From positions 90,597,263-90,661,262 of the forward strand of contig JARDYH010000007.1 of NCBI GenBank assembly GCA_029215795.1: 64,000 nt of DNA, given 5' to 3'. Numbering within the stretch: position 1 is the stretch's first letter; each line of letters starts with the position of its first letter. Both the position numbers and the translations under genes were made by a program. The notes beneath the pieces were generated by a model. The model did no database searches. It was not told the DNA's origin and saw nothing but the letters and a program-made list of their open reading frames with translations. The DNA is from Anniella stebbinsi. Its lineage: Eukaryota; Chordata; Lepidosauria; Squamata; Anniellidae. This document shows, in pieces, positions 12,013 to 23,215 of this stretch.

Positions 12013-12080
12013 ATTGCCAGTGCTGGCTCCCAGTTTTTGAAGTCCCTTGGGCAAGGCACCTTCAATGCCCACATCTCAGT
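12013..12080. repeat. Short repeat shared with 63618-63690
   Basis: Contains CAGTGCTGGCTCCCAG and CCCTTGGGCAAGGCACCTTC. A related copy near the end of the window reads CAGTGCCGGCTCCAGG and CCCTTGGGCAAGACAACCTC. Family unknown. Confidence 0.55.
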
Positions 12081-12082
12081 TA

Positions 12083-12225
12083 GGCCCTTTCCACACCAGG
12101 CATTTTGCCTGGGATGGCCCTGGCTGGTCCCTGTGCTCCGATGGTGTGTATCAGGTACTTCCGGGATCACCCTCCCTCTACAAGGAGGGGCTATCCCAGG
12201 CAAAATGCCTGGTGTGGAAAGGGCC
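12083..12225. mobile_element. Short MITE with GGCCCTTTCCACACCAGGC ends
   Basis: A 143-bp palindrome. The left arm GGCCCTTTCCACACCAGGCA is matched by the right arm TGCCTGGTGTGGAAAGGGCC, and the inner part TTTTGCCTGGGAT is also mirrored. No clear target duplication (TTA on the left, TTT on the right). Related longer copies lie at 48348, 55532 and 62717. Confidence 0.85.
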
Positions 12226-12297
12226 TTTGTGAGCAGAGGAGAGGAAGGCTAGACTGCATTCAGTTGACATGGGGCTTGTAGGAAACCCCCTATTGAG

Positions 12298-12498
12298 TAG
12301 GCTGACCATATGAAAAGGCACTATATTAGAGTGACCATATACAAAAGAAGGCAGGGCCCCTGCAACTTTAACTGTTGTGATGAAGAGGGAATTTCACCAG
12401 GACCTAATTGCCTACAAATGACACTGGTTGAAATTCCCTTTTCTCTACAACTGTTAAGGTTACAGGAGCCCTGTCCTCCTTTTCAGATGGTCAGCCTA
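12298..12498. mobile_element. Palindromic hAT-like MITE, copy 3, internally deleted
   Basis: TAGGCTGACCATATGAAAAG start and GGTCAGCCTA end, flanked by CTATTGAG at 12290-12297 and 12499-12506 (perfect 8-bp duplication). It is only 201 bp, against about 319 bp in intact copies. The left arm jumps from the terminal repeat straight to the CACTATATTAGAGTGACC centre, so most of one arm is gone. Confidence 0.9.
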
Positions 12499-12506
12499 CT
12501 ATTGAG

Positions 12507-13390
12507 TCAGACCATTGGTTCGTTGAGGCCAGAATTGCCTATTTGACAGCAACTCTTCAAGGTCTCATGTAGAAGCCTTTGCATCCTCGCTATTCTGAGA
12601 TCCCAAGGACGGAAACTATGATCTTATGAAGGCAAAGGATGTGCCTTACCCTTGAGCTCTTAGTCCTCCCAGAATGCAAAAGAAGTGGTTCCCTCCCACC
12701 ACCAAGTATGCAGTGCTTGAAATGTGAGGTGGGCCAATTCGATTCTGAAGTGCCTCAGGCCGATTTGGGGCAGTGGAGAGCTGCTTCCCACCACTGCCTG
12801 CCTGCGTAGGAAAGCTGGTGTGAGCCTGACCATGAGTCCATTGGTCTCCCCTCCCTCCCCCTGCTCTCCTTCTGTGCTCACCACCAAAGCCATGCTGCCC
12901 ACTGGACTTAACTTTGTTGTCTGTCTTCCTCCATTAGAGCCATGATTTAAAATAGGGGGGGCTTGTAATTTTCATAGATCTACAGCAGCAAACTACATGA
13001 GCTATAAAAGGCCATTTGTATCATTTGCATCCATAAATCTATGAAAATGAGAGAGACCCCATCTTATTTTTTTGAAAACACAATTCTAATGGAGGAAGGC
13101 AGATGACAATGGTAAGTTCCATGGCCGGTGGCAATAGCTCTGGTTTGGGGGGGAGCGGGAGAGAGGGGGGAGCGGAGGATCCAATGGACTCCCAGTTGGT
13201 TTTGCACCCAGCTTTCCTGGGTGCCTGCTGCATGGCTGCACAACCAGCACTCAGGAACCTGCAAGGGCTGACCTGCTTTTGGCGGGGGGGGGGGGAAAGG
13301 GGGGGGTAACCTCACTTCAGGTCTGGTTCTGGAGCAAGGTGGCCCAGCCCCAAAGCACCCTAAAATGGCCTCTGAAGTGAACCAGGGGCC
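12507..13390. other. Intronic sequence, no recognised element
   Basis: Contains poly-G tracts (about 13283-13310) and a GGAGGAAGRCAGA motif in inverse orientation near 12930 and 13090, suggesting an old inverted pair. Nothing firm. Confidence 0.35.
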
Positions 13391-13397
13391 CTGATGT

Positions 13398-13525
13398 AGG
13401 CCAGCCTTCCCCAACCTGGTTTTGGGCTGCAACTCCCAATTTTGCTATCTGTTGACTTTGCTGGCTGGGGCAGATGGGGGTTGAAGTCCAAAACTTCTGG
13501 AGGGTACCTAGTTAGGGAAGGCTGG
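13398..13525. mobile_element. Small inverted-repeat element, CCAGCCTTCCCCAACCTGG type
   Basis: The left end CCAGCCTTCCCCAACCTGG is mirrored at the right by a degraded TTAGGGAAGGCTGG. The core has GGCTGCAACTCCCA and GCTGGCTGGGGCAGATGGGG. A common squamate-type dispersed element; related copies at 28437, 46325 and 3207. Confidence 0.75.
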
Positions 13526-14930
13526 TGTAGATAAACATTGGCTCCATTGATTTTGTTTTTAATTGCTGCAGCTGCAGCTTGCAACACATATGTCACATTG
13601 AAAAATGAGCTGAGGGAACTCCCCACTTATGCACGTTCTTCTTTAAATGTTAAAAAAAAAAGTGAATTAAGAATGTCAGTGTAAATCTTTTGCAACTCAA
13701 AGAATTGATTGGTTTTTTTGGCCTGCGAATGTAATGTGGGAGTGGATGGTAATGAAAACTGACAGCCCCGGCTGATTCTTGTCGTCCTGTGCAAGTCTTT
13801 GCGTATTTCAGGGGAATGCAACCAAAAACAAAAAAGCGGTCAAGGTCATGATAAATGCGATCCGGGGTCACCTCCAGTGAGAGCTTTTGTTCCAGAAGAT
13901 GCCTGCTGAGGCTGGCCTCTCTCTAAGAACAAGTCATCGCTGACTTAGAAGCTTCAGCCCTTCTGCTCAGCTCTTGCAAATTGCCATGGGTTGGCCTCCA
14001 TCCGTGGAACCCGTTTCATCTGCAGCGGCTAGGAAACTTGCTGGGCTTTGAGCTTCTTTGTTCAATCAAGATGCAGAGCCTGACCTCTGGAGGTTGTGTC
14101 CTCACAGGCAAAGAAGTCCCTGCAGTTTCAGTGACACACCCTTTCAGACAACTCACAGCTCTGTTCCCATGAGCTAGTTAGCTCCATGTGCCTTTAATAA
14201 ATTACTTCTTTCTACTGCAATTTCCATAGCGTACGTGCAGATGACTGCATTTTTGGATGGGCTGGCAAAGTCCCAGGATTGGTGGGAGGAGGAAATTTCC
14301 TTATCAGGCATTGCCATGCATACATTGTGACTTTTCTTTATTAAATGTCGATAAAGCTACCACATTATTCATTCTAACACATATAATCAGAGAAATGCAA
14401 GAACCGTCACAGAAATAATGAAAGAGAAGGGGACATTCAGTGGGCCAGGTCCTTTACGTATGAGTAGATCTGCTTCCAAGTAGTTTAAAGGGGCAGATGT
14501 ATTCATACGTTTTAATGTGTTCGTGGTTAAGAGCACCAGGCTGCTTCTTGAAACATCTGAATGGAGTGCCTACTTGTGAAGTAGATTTGCTTGCAGGTAC
14601 ATTAGCCCTGATCTTTTATCTACTCGTCTATAAATATCTGGCATGTTGTTTCATGCAGCCTGCTACCCAAAGGCAGATCTGCTCAATTCAGTGGGGTGAA
14701 TACCAATGGACTCTACTCTTACTGCTACTATGTTATGTACACTCTATTTCACATCCAAGGAATTCATCCAAGGTGTCCAGGGTAGTATACACAGTTCTCC
14801 TCCAACCTGTGTTTAAGGATGGATGGACCACCCCGTGCTCACCCCTCGCTGAACCCCTGCCATTTACCTGGCTCCAGTGAGTGATGCAGGGTGAACAGCT
14901 GTCTGGATTAAGAACACTCAGCATTGGGGA
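13526..14930. other. Intronic sequence, no recognised element
   Basis: Nothing beyond short unsupported open frames. Confidence 0.4.
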
Positions 14931-14934
14931 CCAG

Positions 14935-15230
14935 GCACCTCCACCCTTGCCAAGCCACCATTTCCCACAGAAATGGCAGCTCATTTTTGTCTGTGAATGT
15001 CCCATTTATGCAAATGGTGGCCTTACAGGGGCAATGTATGCAACATTACAGGTGTTCATGGCTGTAATGTTGCATGCATTGCCCTTTAAGGCCACCATTT
15101 ATGCAAATAGTGACTTCAAAGGGGTGATATTTGCAACATTACAGGTGTTCATGGCCACCATTTATGCAAATGTGATATTTACAGACATAAATAAGATGCC
15201 ATTTCTGTTGAAAATTGTGGCTTGCTGAGG
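14935..15230. repeat. Degenerate repeat block with CATTTATGCAAATGGTGGCC motifs
   Basis: CCATTTATGCAAAT recurs at about 15002, 15096 and 15159, and GCAACATTACAGGTGTTCATGG recurs twice. One copy is inverted (ATGTTGCATGCATTGCC), giving a local palindrome around 15050. Related words occur near 1720-1800 and 62230-62350. Confidence 0.6.
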
Positions 15231-16640
15231 GAGTAGGTGTCCCCAAACTTGCCCAGGTTGGCACGTGTGGATCTGGGCAAGTGCTGGTGTCACGGACTGG
15301 CTTCCGTGGGGCTGAGCTGGCAATTTCTCACCCGGCTCCAAGCCACAGCAGGATGCCTACACCATCCCTATACATACTATCCTCACAACAGCCCTGTGGT
15401 TGGGATGGGTGCGAATTCTGTTTCACTTCGGTTTTGATAAGGATTTACCTAAATCCATGAAGTTTTCCATATTTGAGACAAACAATGCTGAAGGTTTTGT
15501 TTTGTTTGTTTTTAATCAATGTGGGGGAATCCAAAACTGACAGATTTAACCATCTATGCTCAAAATTCAGAGTGCTTACACTTACAAGTCGAATTTTGAT
15601 TCCTTGTGCGTTCGACCTTATGAGGGCTTAATTAGAGTCACCACCTCTTTTGCCTGTCAGTCTTCTCATCTTTAACAGCTCTATGCGAGGCAGGCACATC
15701 ATGGTCTTCTGCAGGCTGGGAATAACTGTACCCATTGGATTTGGCTGGTGCAGGGTGAGAATTTCATTTCAGTTTGGTTTTGATCCAAATTTACCAGAAT
15801 TTGCAAACCATACTGGCTCTTCTCTCTCACTCTGACTTTTAGAACTGATTAGAAATTTGGGGAAACTGAGGTGTAGTAGATTTTTGTGGAAGAGAGTGGT
15901 GAGGAGTTAAGCGTGAACGTTTCAGAGAACTTCCTCCACTCTCTAGTAGCATATTTATTCTTACTTAGTAGAATAGTGGGCAAGTATTATGAGGTTAGAG
16001 TTGGTTCACATAGCTGTGCACAAATACAGTGAAGGCCAGTGTTCCTTGCCACTAACAGATAATGCTCAGTGGTCGTTGTGTACATTTCATACTTTCCTTC
16101 TGATAAGACTGTTCTTCTTTGCTGTGAGGAACTTTCTTATTTGCCAACTTATTCCCCCCCCCTTTTTACCCCTTGGTGAAGAGAGGGATGTGTGTGTGTG
16201 CCTTCTGAGAGTCTTTAGCTAGGACGCTTGGGGAAAAAGCCCTATGCAATCCTGGACGGAGCGTCCTGCTTCCTGTTCTCATCAGAGAAAGAGAAGTTGT
16301 GCCAACTACTCAGGAAAACGGGCCTTGGGCAATGCCTGCTGCTTTAAGGGAATCAGGGCAGCTACAATTTCAGCTTGAGGGGTGTAGATCCTTAACTTTG
16401 CTTTTATTGTCTGCATCAACTTTTAGTCAATAAACTGTATGTCATCCTTTTGCACAAGTGGACTAGTCAAATAGGGATATCAGAGGAATCCTTCTGGGGT
16501 GGGGGTGAATCTCATTGTGTTTTAGTTGCTCACCACCAGCACCACCCAGACTTTGGCTCACTTTCCTGTCAGCTGGAATGTAATTTGCACAACTTATGCA
16601 AATTTGCACAACATTTGCACAAACTGCAGCCACAAATTGT
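15231..16640. other. Intronic sequence, no recognised element
   Basis: A short match to a SINE-like phrase (CTATCCTCACAACAGCCCTG at about 15377) is present. Otherwise nothing recognised. Confidence 0.35.
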
Positions 16641-16649
16641 GTGAAATGC

Positions 16650-16880
16650 CAGTGGAGGAATTCCCAGGTTTTGAGAACAAACCCCGAGCTTGGATCACAA
16701 ATGCAAGCCAACCTGGGGGCATCATGAAAATCTGGTGAGCCCCAAAATGGCTTTTTAGGCCAAAACACCCTCAATGCACCAAAGGAGTTTCCAAGTTTTG
16801 GGAACAACCCCCCGGCTCAGCTTGCAAGTGCAAGCCAAGTTAGAGGCCCACAAAAATATGGTGAGCCCCATAAGGGCCAG
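16650..16880. repeat. Diverged two-copy tandem repeat, about 125 bp
   Basis: GGAGGAATTCCCAGGTTTTG...TGGTGAGCCCC at about 16654 is repeated as GGAGTTTCCAAGTTTTGGG...TGGTGAGCCCC at about 16783. The copies are clearly diverged. Confidence 0.65.
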
Positions 16881-17709
16881 ATTTCCTGGTGGCAGAGACC
16901 CCTAGAGTCATATTGGTATCCCCAGGGTTGAAGAGGGGGGATGGTACTCTGACAGGATGGTAGGGGCAGCTAGCTAACTAAGTGGCTATGTGCATACACA
17001 CATCAATTGATACTTGATAAAATGATGGTCAGGGGCAAAGGATAAAGGGCCAATGAGAGATTGAACACCATGGGGTCCCCTGCTCATGCAACTAAGGTGA
17101 ATTGTGGATTGCATAATGTCCAAATCAGAGACAGGCATCCCTCACTGCATAGGTAAGCCGTTAATGTCTCGAAGCCCTCTGGCACCCATCCCAGAAGCTC
17201 TGGCCTCATCAATTCCCGTTTAGCAACAAGATGGACATATTTGGAGACATGGCCTTTTAATCTTGAAGAACAACTTGACCTTATTATTCATTTCCCTTGC
17301 AGAACTCCAGCCCTGGTGGGAGTTCTCTTGTCTTACTGATGAAATAAGAGCTTTGTTTGGGGTGGGGGGCAGTGTTTGTCCTAGCCGTGTGATTTATTAA
17401 AGCAAATCTCCTAAAATAATGTGTTTTCAAATTAAGGGCCCTCTCTTTACCTCTCAAGAGAATTAGACTGGAAGTTTGGAGGAAAAGGTTAAGGGGCAAA
17501 GAAAGTGAATACAGTAATGAATGATGATGAAGTTTGTGAAACATCATCTCTTCAGGTTGTTGAAAGTATGGGAGAGACGCTCTCTGTCCTGTAACTGCAT
17601 TACTTCATGAAGCAACGTTCATATTTAATAAGCGTTGCAGCCTCCAGGTGGGATAGCACAGTAGCAACTGAGGAACACAAAATGTGAAGGCAGTAAATTA
17701 AATATAGAG
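16881..17709. other. Intronic sequence, no recognised element
   Basis: No exon, RNA gene or clear repeat seen. Confidence 0.4.
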
Positions 17710-19147
17710 CCAAATATTAGGGGTGTGCATCGGATCGGATCCGATCCACGATCCGAATCCGATCCGCCTCAAAAGCGGAAAAATCTGATCCGATCCGATC
17801 CAATTTGACCAACCCTCCAATCCTATCCGATCCACCAAGGTCCTATCCGGATCGGAAATAATCGGCGGATCGGACGCCATTTTGAATGCTTTTTCCCATA
17901 GCCAAGTATTGTGTTACAAAAATGCCTATACCTTTTTCATTTTTAAAGATAGAAGGATGAAACTTGGGCACTTTGTAGATGAGTTAGGGGTAGTTATCTG
18001 TGAGAAATTTCAGAAAGATTGATGCATGCATTTTGTAGCAATTAATTTTTTAATAAAAAAATGGAAATGCCTATAACTTTTTCATTTTTAAAGTTCCACA
18101 CATGAAACTTTGCCACATTGTAGGTGATACATTGAGACCTATGTATGTGAAATTTCAGAAACGTAGGTCCTTGCCTTGTGTGACAATTAATTTTAGAAAA
18201 GTGGGTAGTAGTGGGGTAAATACAGTTACGCCTCCAACTTTTTTATTTTTAAAGATACAAACAGGAACCTTGGGCACATTACAGGTAACACTTTGATTGA
18301 TATGTGTGTGAAATTTCAGAAAGCTAGGTCCAGGCATGTGGTGTCAAGGTATTTTTGAAACAATGAGGAAAGAAACACCTATAACTTTTTTATTTTAAAA
18401 GTTAGAAGTCTGAAAGTTGCTCACTTTGTAGATGGGTTAGGGGTAATTGTCTGTCAGAAATATCAGAAAGTTAGGTCCAGGCATTTGGTGGCTATGAATT
18501 TTTTAGATTAAAAGTTACAAAAGTTTTTCTACAGAGGCTTGGGCTATCAATTGCACCCCCCTCCCCCGCCTTCCCCTCCCTTTTTTATCTGTCAAAACTC
18601 CATGTTGTTGTAACTTTTAATCTAAAAAATTCGTAGCCACCAAATGCCTGGACCTATCATTCTGAAATTTCTGACAGACCACTATGCCTAACCCATCTAC
18701 AAAGTGAGCAACTTTCAGACTTCTAACTTTTAAAATAAAAAAATATAGGCGTTTCTTTCCTCATTGTTTCAAAAATACCTTGACACTACACGCTTCAAGC
18801 TATGCTTCTAAAATTCATCACACATGTGAACCAAAGTGGTATGTCTAATGTGGAGACATTTCAGAAACATACCTTCAAGCGTGTAGTGGCAAGGTATTTT
18901 TGAAACAATGAGGAAAGAAATGCCTATAACTTTTTTATTTTAAAAGTTAGAAGTCTGAAAGTTGCTCAGTTTGTAGATGGGTTAGGGGTAATTGTCTGTC
19001 AGAAATTTCAGAAAGTTAGGTCCAGGCATTTGGTGGCTATGAATTTTTTAGATTAAAAGTTACAAAAGTTTTTCTACAGAGGCTTGGGCTGTCAATTGCA
19101 CCCCCCTCCCCCGCCTCCCCCTCCCTTTTTTATCTGTCAAAACTCCG

Positions 19148-20606
19148 TGTCGTGACTCTGGCTAACTCTCCAAGCTTCTGCTCATGACTTTAGGCACACT
19201 GATACACAACAATAACAGTGGGATTTCTTTTATTGTAAATCACACGGAATTCAAAGCATGACGGTTTCATTTCTGCAATCACACACTTGAAGCTGAATAC
19301 GGACCACACAGCTTTCAGGTAGAATGGCTTAATGAGAACAGCACTCACTCAGGGGTAGACATTTAGAGATTAACCCTAGTCCCTAGAGGGCAGGAGCGGC
19401 CACACTGCACTGGAATCCTCTGGAACATAGGGACACTCACGGAAAGCCTCCAGACAGAAGGTAAGACTATCTTGAACTAAATCAGACTCAGCCTGTCAGG
19501 GAACGCTGAGCAGATCACCAAAGCAAGACGTCAGGAACTGAACCTCTTCGACCTAGGGAGCCTTCCCAATTCACGTAGCTTTAGCTCTGAGGAAGGTCCT
19601 CTCACAGGTCCCAAACACACAGAATTGTAGAACAGCAACAATCAGCTTCTGCCTCCCTCTGCCCGTAACTTTGGCTCTATGGAGGGAGACAGCAGGCTAT
19701 AGAACACGAATCCAGAACAGTAATAACAAGTCCAAATCTATGAAAAGCCACAGTGCACTTTTCATGGCATAGTTCGTAGAAGTTCCAAGTCTAAACAGCA
19801 ACAGAACATGTACAGAGTGCCTCATACAATTCTAAGGCTCCCTCTACAAGGATGCGCTTTTGCGCCCGGTTGTGAGATTATGCGCACTATCGCGGAGGCG
19901 CATTTACACCTAATCCCTCTGCACGGGAGGTGGCGAGAGGCGGCGAAGCGCATTAATTGATGTCCAAAAAGCGCTTTACAAGAAGTTAATGCGCATAATC
20001 GCTTGTTCACATGGGGAAAATGCGCTTTAACGGCCGGAGCAAAATAAAACTCGCGATTTAACGCGCATTCGATAATGCGCATAATCCGGGAGATAACGCG
20101 TTTCTACGCCCGTTTTGCGCTCCGCTGGTGTGGAGGTAAAATTTATAATGAGCCTTCAAAGAGCATTAAACCTCTCTTGTGGAGGTACCCTAAATCAGAT
20201 AGAAACTCACAACAGCAGAGTAGCACACAAGCAGCAAGAGGTTTTGACGAGATAATTCCTAGCAAAGGAATTACTCTCAGGACAAAGGTAATATAGTGTG
20301 GAGGCTGGGCAATTCTAAGCTACTTTGATAGACAGGGCTTCAGGCCTGTAATCTAAACTCACGTGCCAACAGGGCGGCACGTTTCAACCTCTTCTGATGA
20401 CGCCACAGTGTGAGGAAGATAGCCCCCACCTTTGCAAAACATAGTTTAATTCCCAAAGAACTTTCAAGGCCTTCGGCCTACCATTTGAGATAAGCACATA
20501 ACAGAGAAGCAGAGATACATTTTCTCATGACAAATTGCCAAGTCTTCAGTCCACAATTCACAGGGCCAGCCCTGTGAATTGTCTACGAAGCACCTGACAC
20601 TCAACA
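19148..20606. mobile_element. Solo LTR inside the fold-back element
   Basis: A 1459-bp insertion beginning TGTCGTGACTC and ending ACACTCAACA, so it has TG...CA termini. CTCCG at 19143-19147 and again at 20607-20611 is a 5-bp target duplication; removing the insertion restores AACTCCG-TGTTGTTG as seen intact at 18600. No gag, pol or env frame lies inside. The most economical reading is a solo LTR of an endogenous retrovirus or other LTR element. Orientation not determined. Confidence 0.8.
19846..20135. repeat. CpG-dense GCGC module, possible MITE inside the LTR
   Basis: About 290 bp rich in ATGCGCATAATC-like words in both orientations (ATTATGCGCAC, AATGCGCATAATCG, GATAATGCGCATAATC), in a window otherwise poor in CpG. 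The edges CCCTCTACAAGG.ATGCGC and GCGCTCCGCTGGTGTGGAGG are loosely inverted and resemble the ACACC MITE ends. An 86-residue open frame here is not protein-like. Confidence 0.6.
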
Positions 20607-21099
20607 CTCCGTGTTGTTGTAACTTTTAATCTAAAAAATTCGTAGCCACCAAATGCCTGGACCTATCATTCTGAAATTTCTGACAGACCACTACCCCTAA
20701 CCCATCTACAAAGTGAGCAACTTTCAGACTTCTAACTTTTAAAATAAAAAAAATATAGGCGTTTCTTTCCTCATTGTTTCAAACATACCTTGACACTACA
20801 CGCTTCAAGCTATGCTTCTAAAATTCATCACACATGTGAACCAAAGTGGTATGTCTAATGTGGAGACATTTCAGAAACATACCTTCAAGCGTGTAGTGGC
20901 AAGGTATTTTTGAAACAATGAGGAAAGAAACGCCTATAACTTTTTTATAGTGCTATATCCTGCTTGGTGTGGATCTGGCCTTTGCGTTATTCATTGTTGA
21001 GTGATACCTTATAGTTGAAACCACTAGCATTCAAATTGTCTGGTGTTGCAGTCTAAGTGCTGCTGAAGCCCAACCTCCTCTGGCTTAGGAGATGCCTAT

Positions 21100-21735
21100 A
21101 AGGGGTGTGCACTCCAATCTGGAAATATCTGATGACCACGATTACCTGCAAACGATTCGGCCTTCCAGAGCCAAGATTGGGCATTCCCAACTCCATCAAA
21201 TGATTTCAGAGCAGAGAGCTACCCAATAGGAGCTTCTAAAATCTCTATAATTACCTGATTTCTTTTCTAGGCATCCATGCTGTGTCCAAGATATTGGCTG
21301 AATTCGGACGACACAATCAGCAACGGGGGTGGGAGGAAACAATCGTATTGACTATCATGTCATCCGAATGCTGCCATAGTCACCTCAGCGCTGATCCTAA
21401 TGCACACCACAGTTGATTATTTATTACCATGTTGTGTGGGGAGTACCCCCTGGATGAACAACTGTGAAGTTGATTATTACCCCACTATTGACCATCGTGT
21501 TGTCCAAATTCAGCCACTGAGTGGGCGAGAGCATTGTCATCCAATCTCCATTAGCCACACTTGTCTTCCTGTCTCTCCTGTCCAATCACAGTGATTTGTT
21601 GGTCTTCCTTGTGAGAAATGCGTGAGCGAGTGAGCGAGGCAGAGGAAGAGGCAGCAGCTCTTTCTCCTTCTTAAAATCCCAGCGTGGTGTTTTTCCTTCC
21701 CCACTGAAAATTCTTTTAAAAAATGTAAGCCTCAG

Positions 21736-21772
<37 letters not shown>

Positions 21773-22142
21773 CTGACCAAGTGACCCCTTCCTCCTTGCA
21801 GGTGTTTGTGCTTGGACGCCTTCTGCTGCTGCGTGAGCGTGTGTATGTGCCCTTCGCCATACAAGGCAGGAGAGGCGCCTGCCTGAGAGAAGAGATTCCC
21901 TTAAGCCCTGTTTAAAATCTGCCATGGTGGCAAATTTGATGTGTTTAAAACTGAGGGAGCTTTGCACATTTTAAACCCCATTGACTTTAACGTAGCGGTT
22001 ACCCGAAAACGGAGCAGTTTTTCAAGGAACGGTCCAGTAGAGTGGAGGAAGGGTCCCGCCTTGAAAAGCAGAGCAGAGAAGCCGGCCAATGGAGCTCAGT
22101 TTTGAATTTAGGAGCGGAGAGGACACTCTTTGCACACCCCTA
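21100..22142. mobile_element. Candidate hAT-like element bounded by GGGGTGTGCA / TGCACACCCCTA
   Basis: The left end is AAGGGGTGTGCACTCC and the right end TTTGCACACCCCTA. Flanks ATGCCTAT (21092-21099) and ATGACTAT (22143-22150) match at 7 of 8. The right part has GAAAACGGAGCAG and AGAGCAGAGAAGCC words like the element at 32984. The interior holds a (GT)n run at 21739-21771. The arms are not obviously complementary, so the two ends could belong to different insertions. Confidence 0.55.
21739..21771. repeat. (TG)n microsatellite
   Basis: Pure TG run of about 33 bp. The His-Thr repeats predicted on the minus strand arise from it. Confidence 0.95.
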
Positions 22143-22270
22143 ATGACTATCATTGGGAGCAGAAGGAGCAATTGTCAGGATGGCAGTTTGGAACCAACAG
22201 CCTATTGGATTCCTTCAGCAACCAGTTACTCAGGGTGAGGGAGTTCAGTCGATCTTAGTGGCTTTATGCT

Positions 22271-22590
22271 TAGGCTGACTATTTGAAAAGGAGGACAGGG
22301 CTCATGTAACTTTAACAGTTGTAGAGAAAAGCGAATTTCAGCCAGTGTCATTTGTATGCAATTAGTTCCTGGTGAAATTCCCTCTTCATTACAACAGTTA
22401 AAGCTGCAGGGGCCCTGCCCTCTTTTGTATCTGGTCACTCTAGTATAGTGCATGCAGCTTTAATTGTTGTAATGAAGAGGGGATTTCACCAGGTACTAAT
22501 TGCATACAAATGACACCTGCTGAAATTCCCTTTTCTCTGCAACTGTTAAAGTTACATGAGCCCAGTCCTCCTTTTCATATGGTCAGCCTA
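22271..22590. mobile_element. Palindromic hAT-like MITE, copy 4, with perfect 8-bp TSD
   Basis: TAGGCTGACTATTTGAAAAG start and CATATGGTCAGCCTA end. Flanked by TTTATGCT at 22263-22270 and 22591-22598. Full-length (320 bp), palindromic about 22430. Confidence 0.92.
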
Positions 22591-22814
22591 TTTATGCTAG
22601 ACAGTGATGTGGGGATTGGCTGTCCAGAGCCACCTGATTCCCAGGGCCAGCGGGATCTCCTAGGATGACCTTCCTGCAGGTCTAACTTTCAACCAACATT
22701 CCACACTCTGGGTTTGAGTTCCATTGTTCCCAAACTTTTACCCCCCCCCCTTTTTTTTGGTTACAGCTACAACATTGACCCTAAAGAAACAGGGCCTCTA
22801 CCCAAGGCCAACTC

Positions 22815-22816
<2 letters not shown>

Positions 22817-22855
<39 letters not shown>

Positions 22856-23215
22856 TTATATACTGCTCCCCATTCGAGAATCTAGGAGTGGTGGACAATT
22901 ATAATAAAAGGATAAAAACAGAATAAAAACGCATTAGAAATACAGTTTTCAAAGAAACAAAGTGCAAATAAAACCATGGCTGGTCATTAAGGGAAGGCTT
23001 CCTGGAACAATGACGTTTTCAGGAGGTGCCAAAAGGAATACTATGTTGGAACCTGCCTGACCTCCAGAGGCAGGGAATTCCATAGGATGGGGGTCACCAG
23101 ACTGAAGGCTCTGCTCCTGGTGGATTCCAATTGGACGATAGGTCTGTGGAACCACCAGGAGCAATAGGCTGAGCCCACATGGATTTTCCACTGACCCCAT
23201 CTAGAAGACAGCAAA
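22817..23215 (-). mobile_element. LINE 3' end with (TTA)n tail, minus strand
   Basis: The (TTA)n run at about 22817-22854 borders a TATACTGCTCCCCATTCG motif. Read on the minus strand this is a LINE 3' end with an (AAT)n tail. Inside, CAGGGAATTCCATAGGATGG and GGCTCTGCTCCTGGTGG match the post-RT tail typical of these LINEs; the minus-strand frame includes FSLVTPILWNSLPLEVRQ. L2-like by that motif. Confidence 0.7.

Larger units (their letters stand above)
17718..20947. mobile_element. Large fold-back element with GGATC subterminal repeats, right end lost, interrupted by a solo LTR
   Basis: Starts TAGGGGTGTGCATCGGATC, followed by GGATC/GATCC words to about 17870. The body has monomers with CCTATAACTTTTTCATTTTT, GAAACTTGGGCAC and GAAATTTCAGAAA. 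From about 18360 a unit ending in CTGTCAAAACTCC is followed by its inverted copy, and the palindrome pair is repeated at 18900 and 20607. The solo LTR (19148-20606) splits the second pair. Homology stops at about 20947 without the mirrored GGATC end, so the right terminus is gone. It is closely related to 56239-58532. Confidence 0.85.

Noticed and set aside
19822..20082. 86-residue minus-strand frame with many Cys
   Set aside because: Comes from the GCGC-rich module in the LTR; no family pattern.
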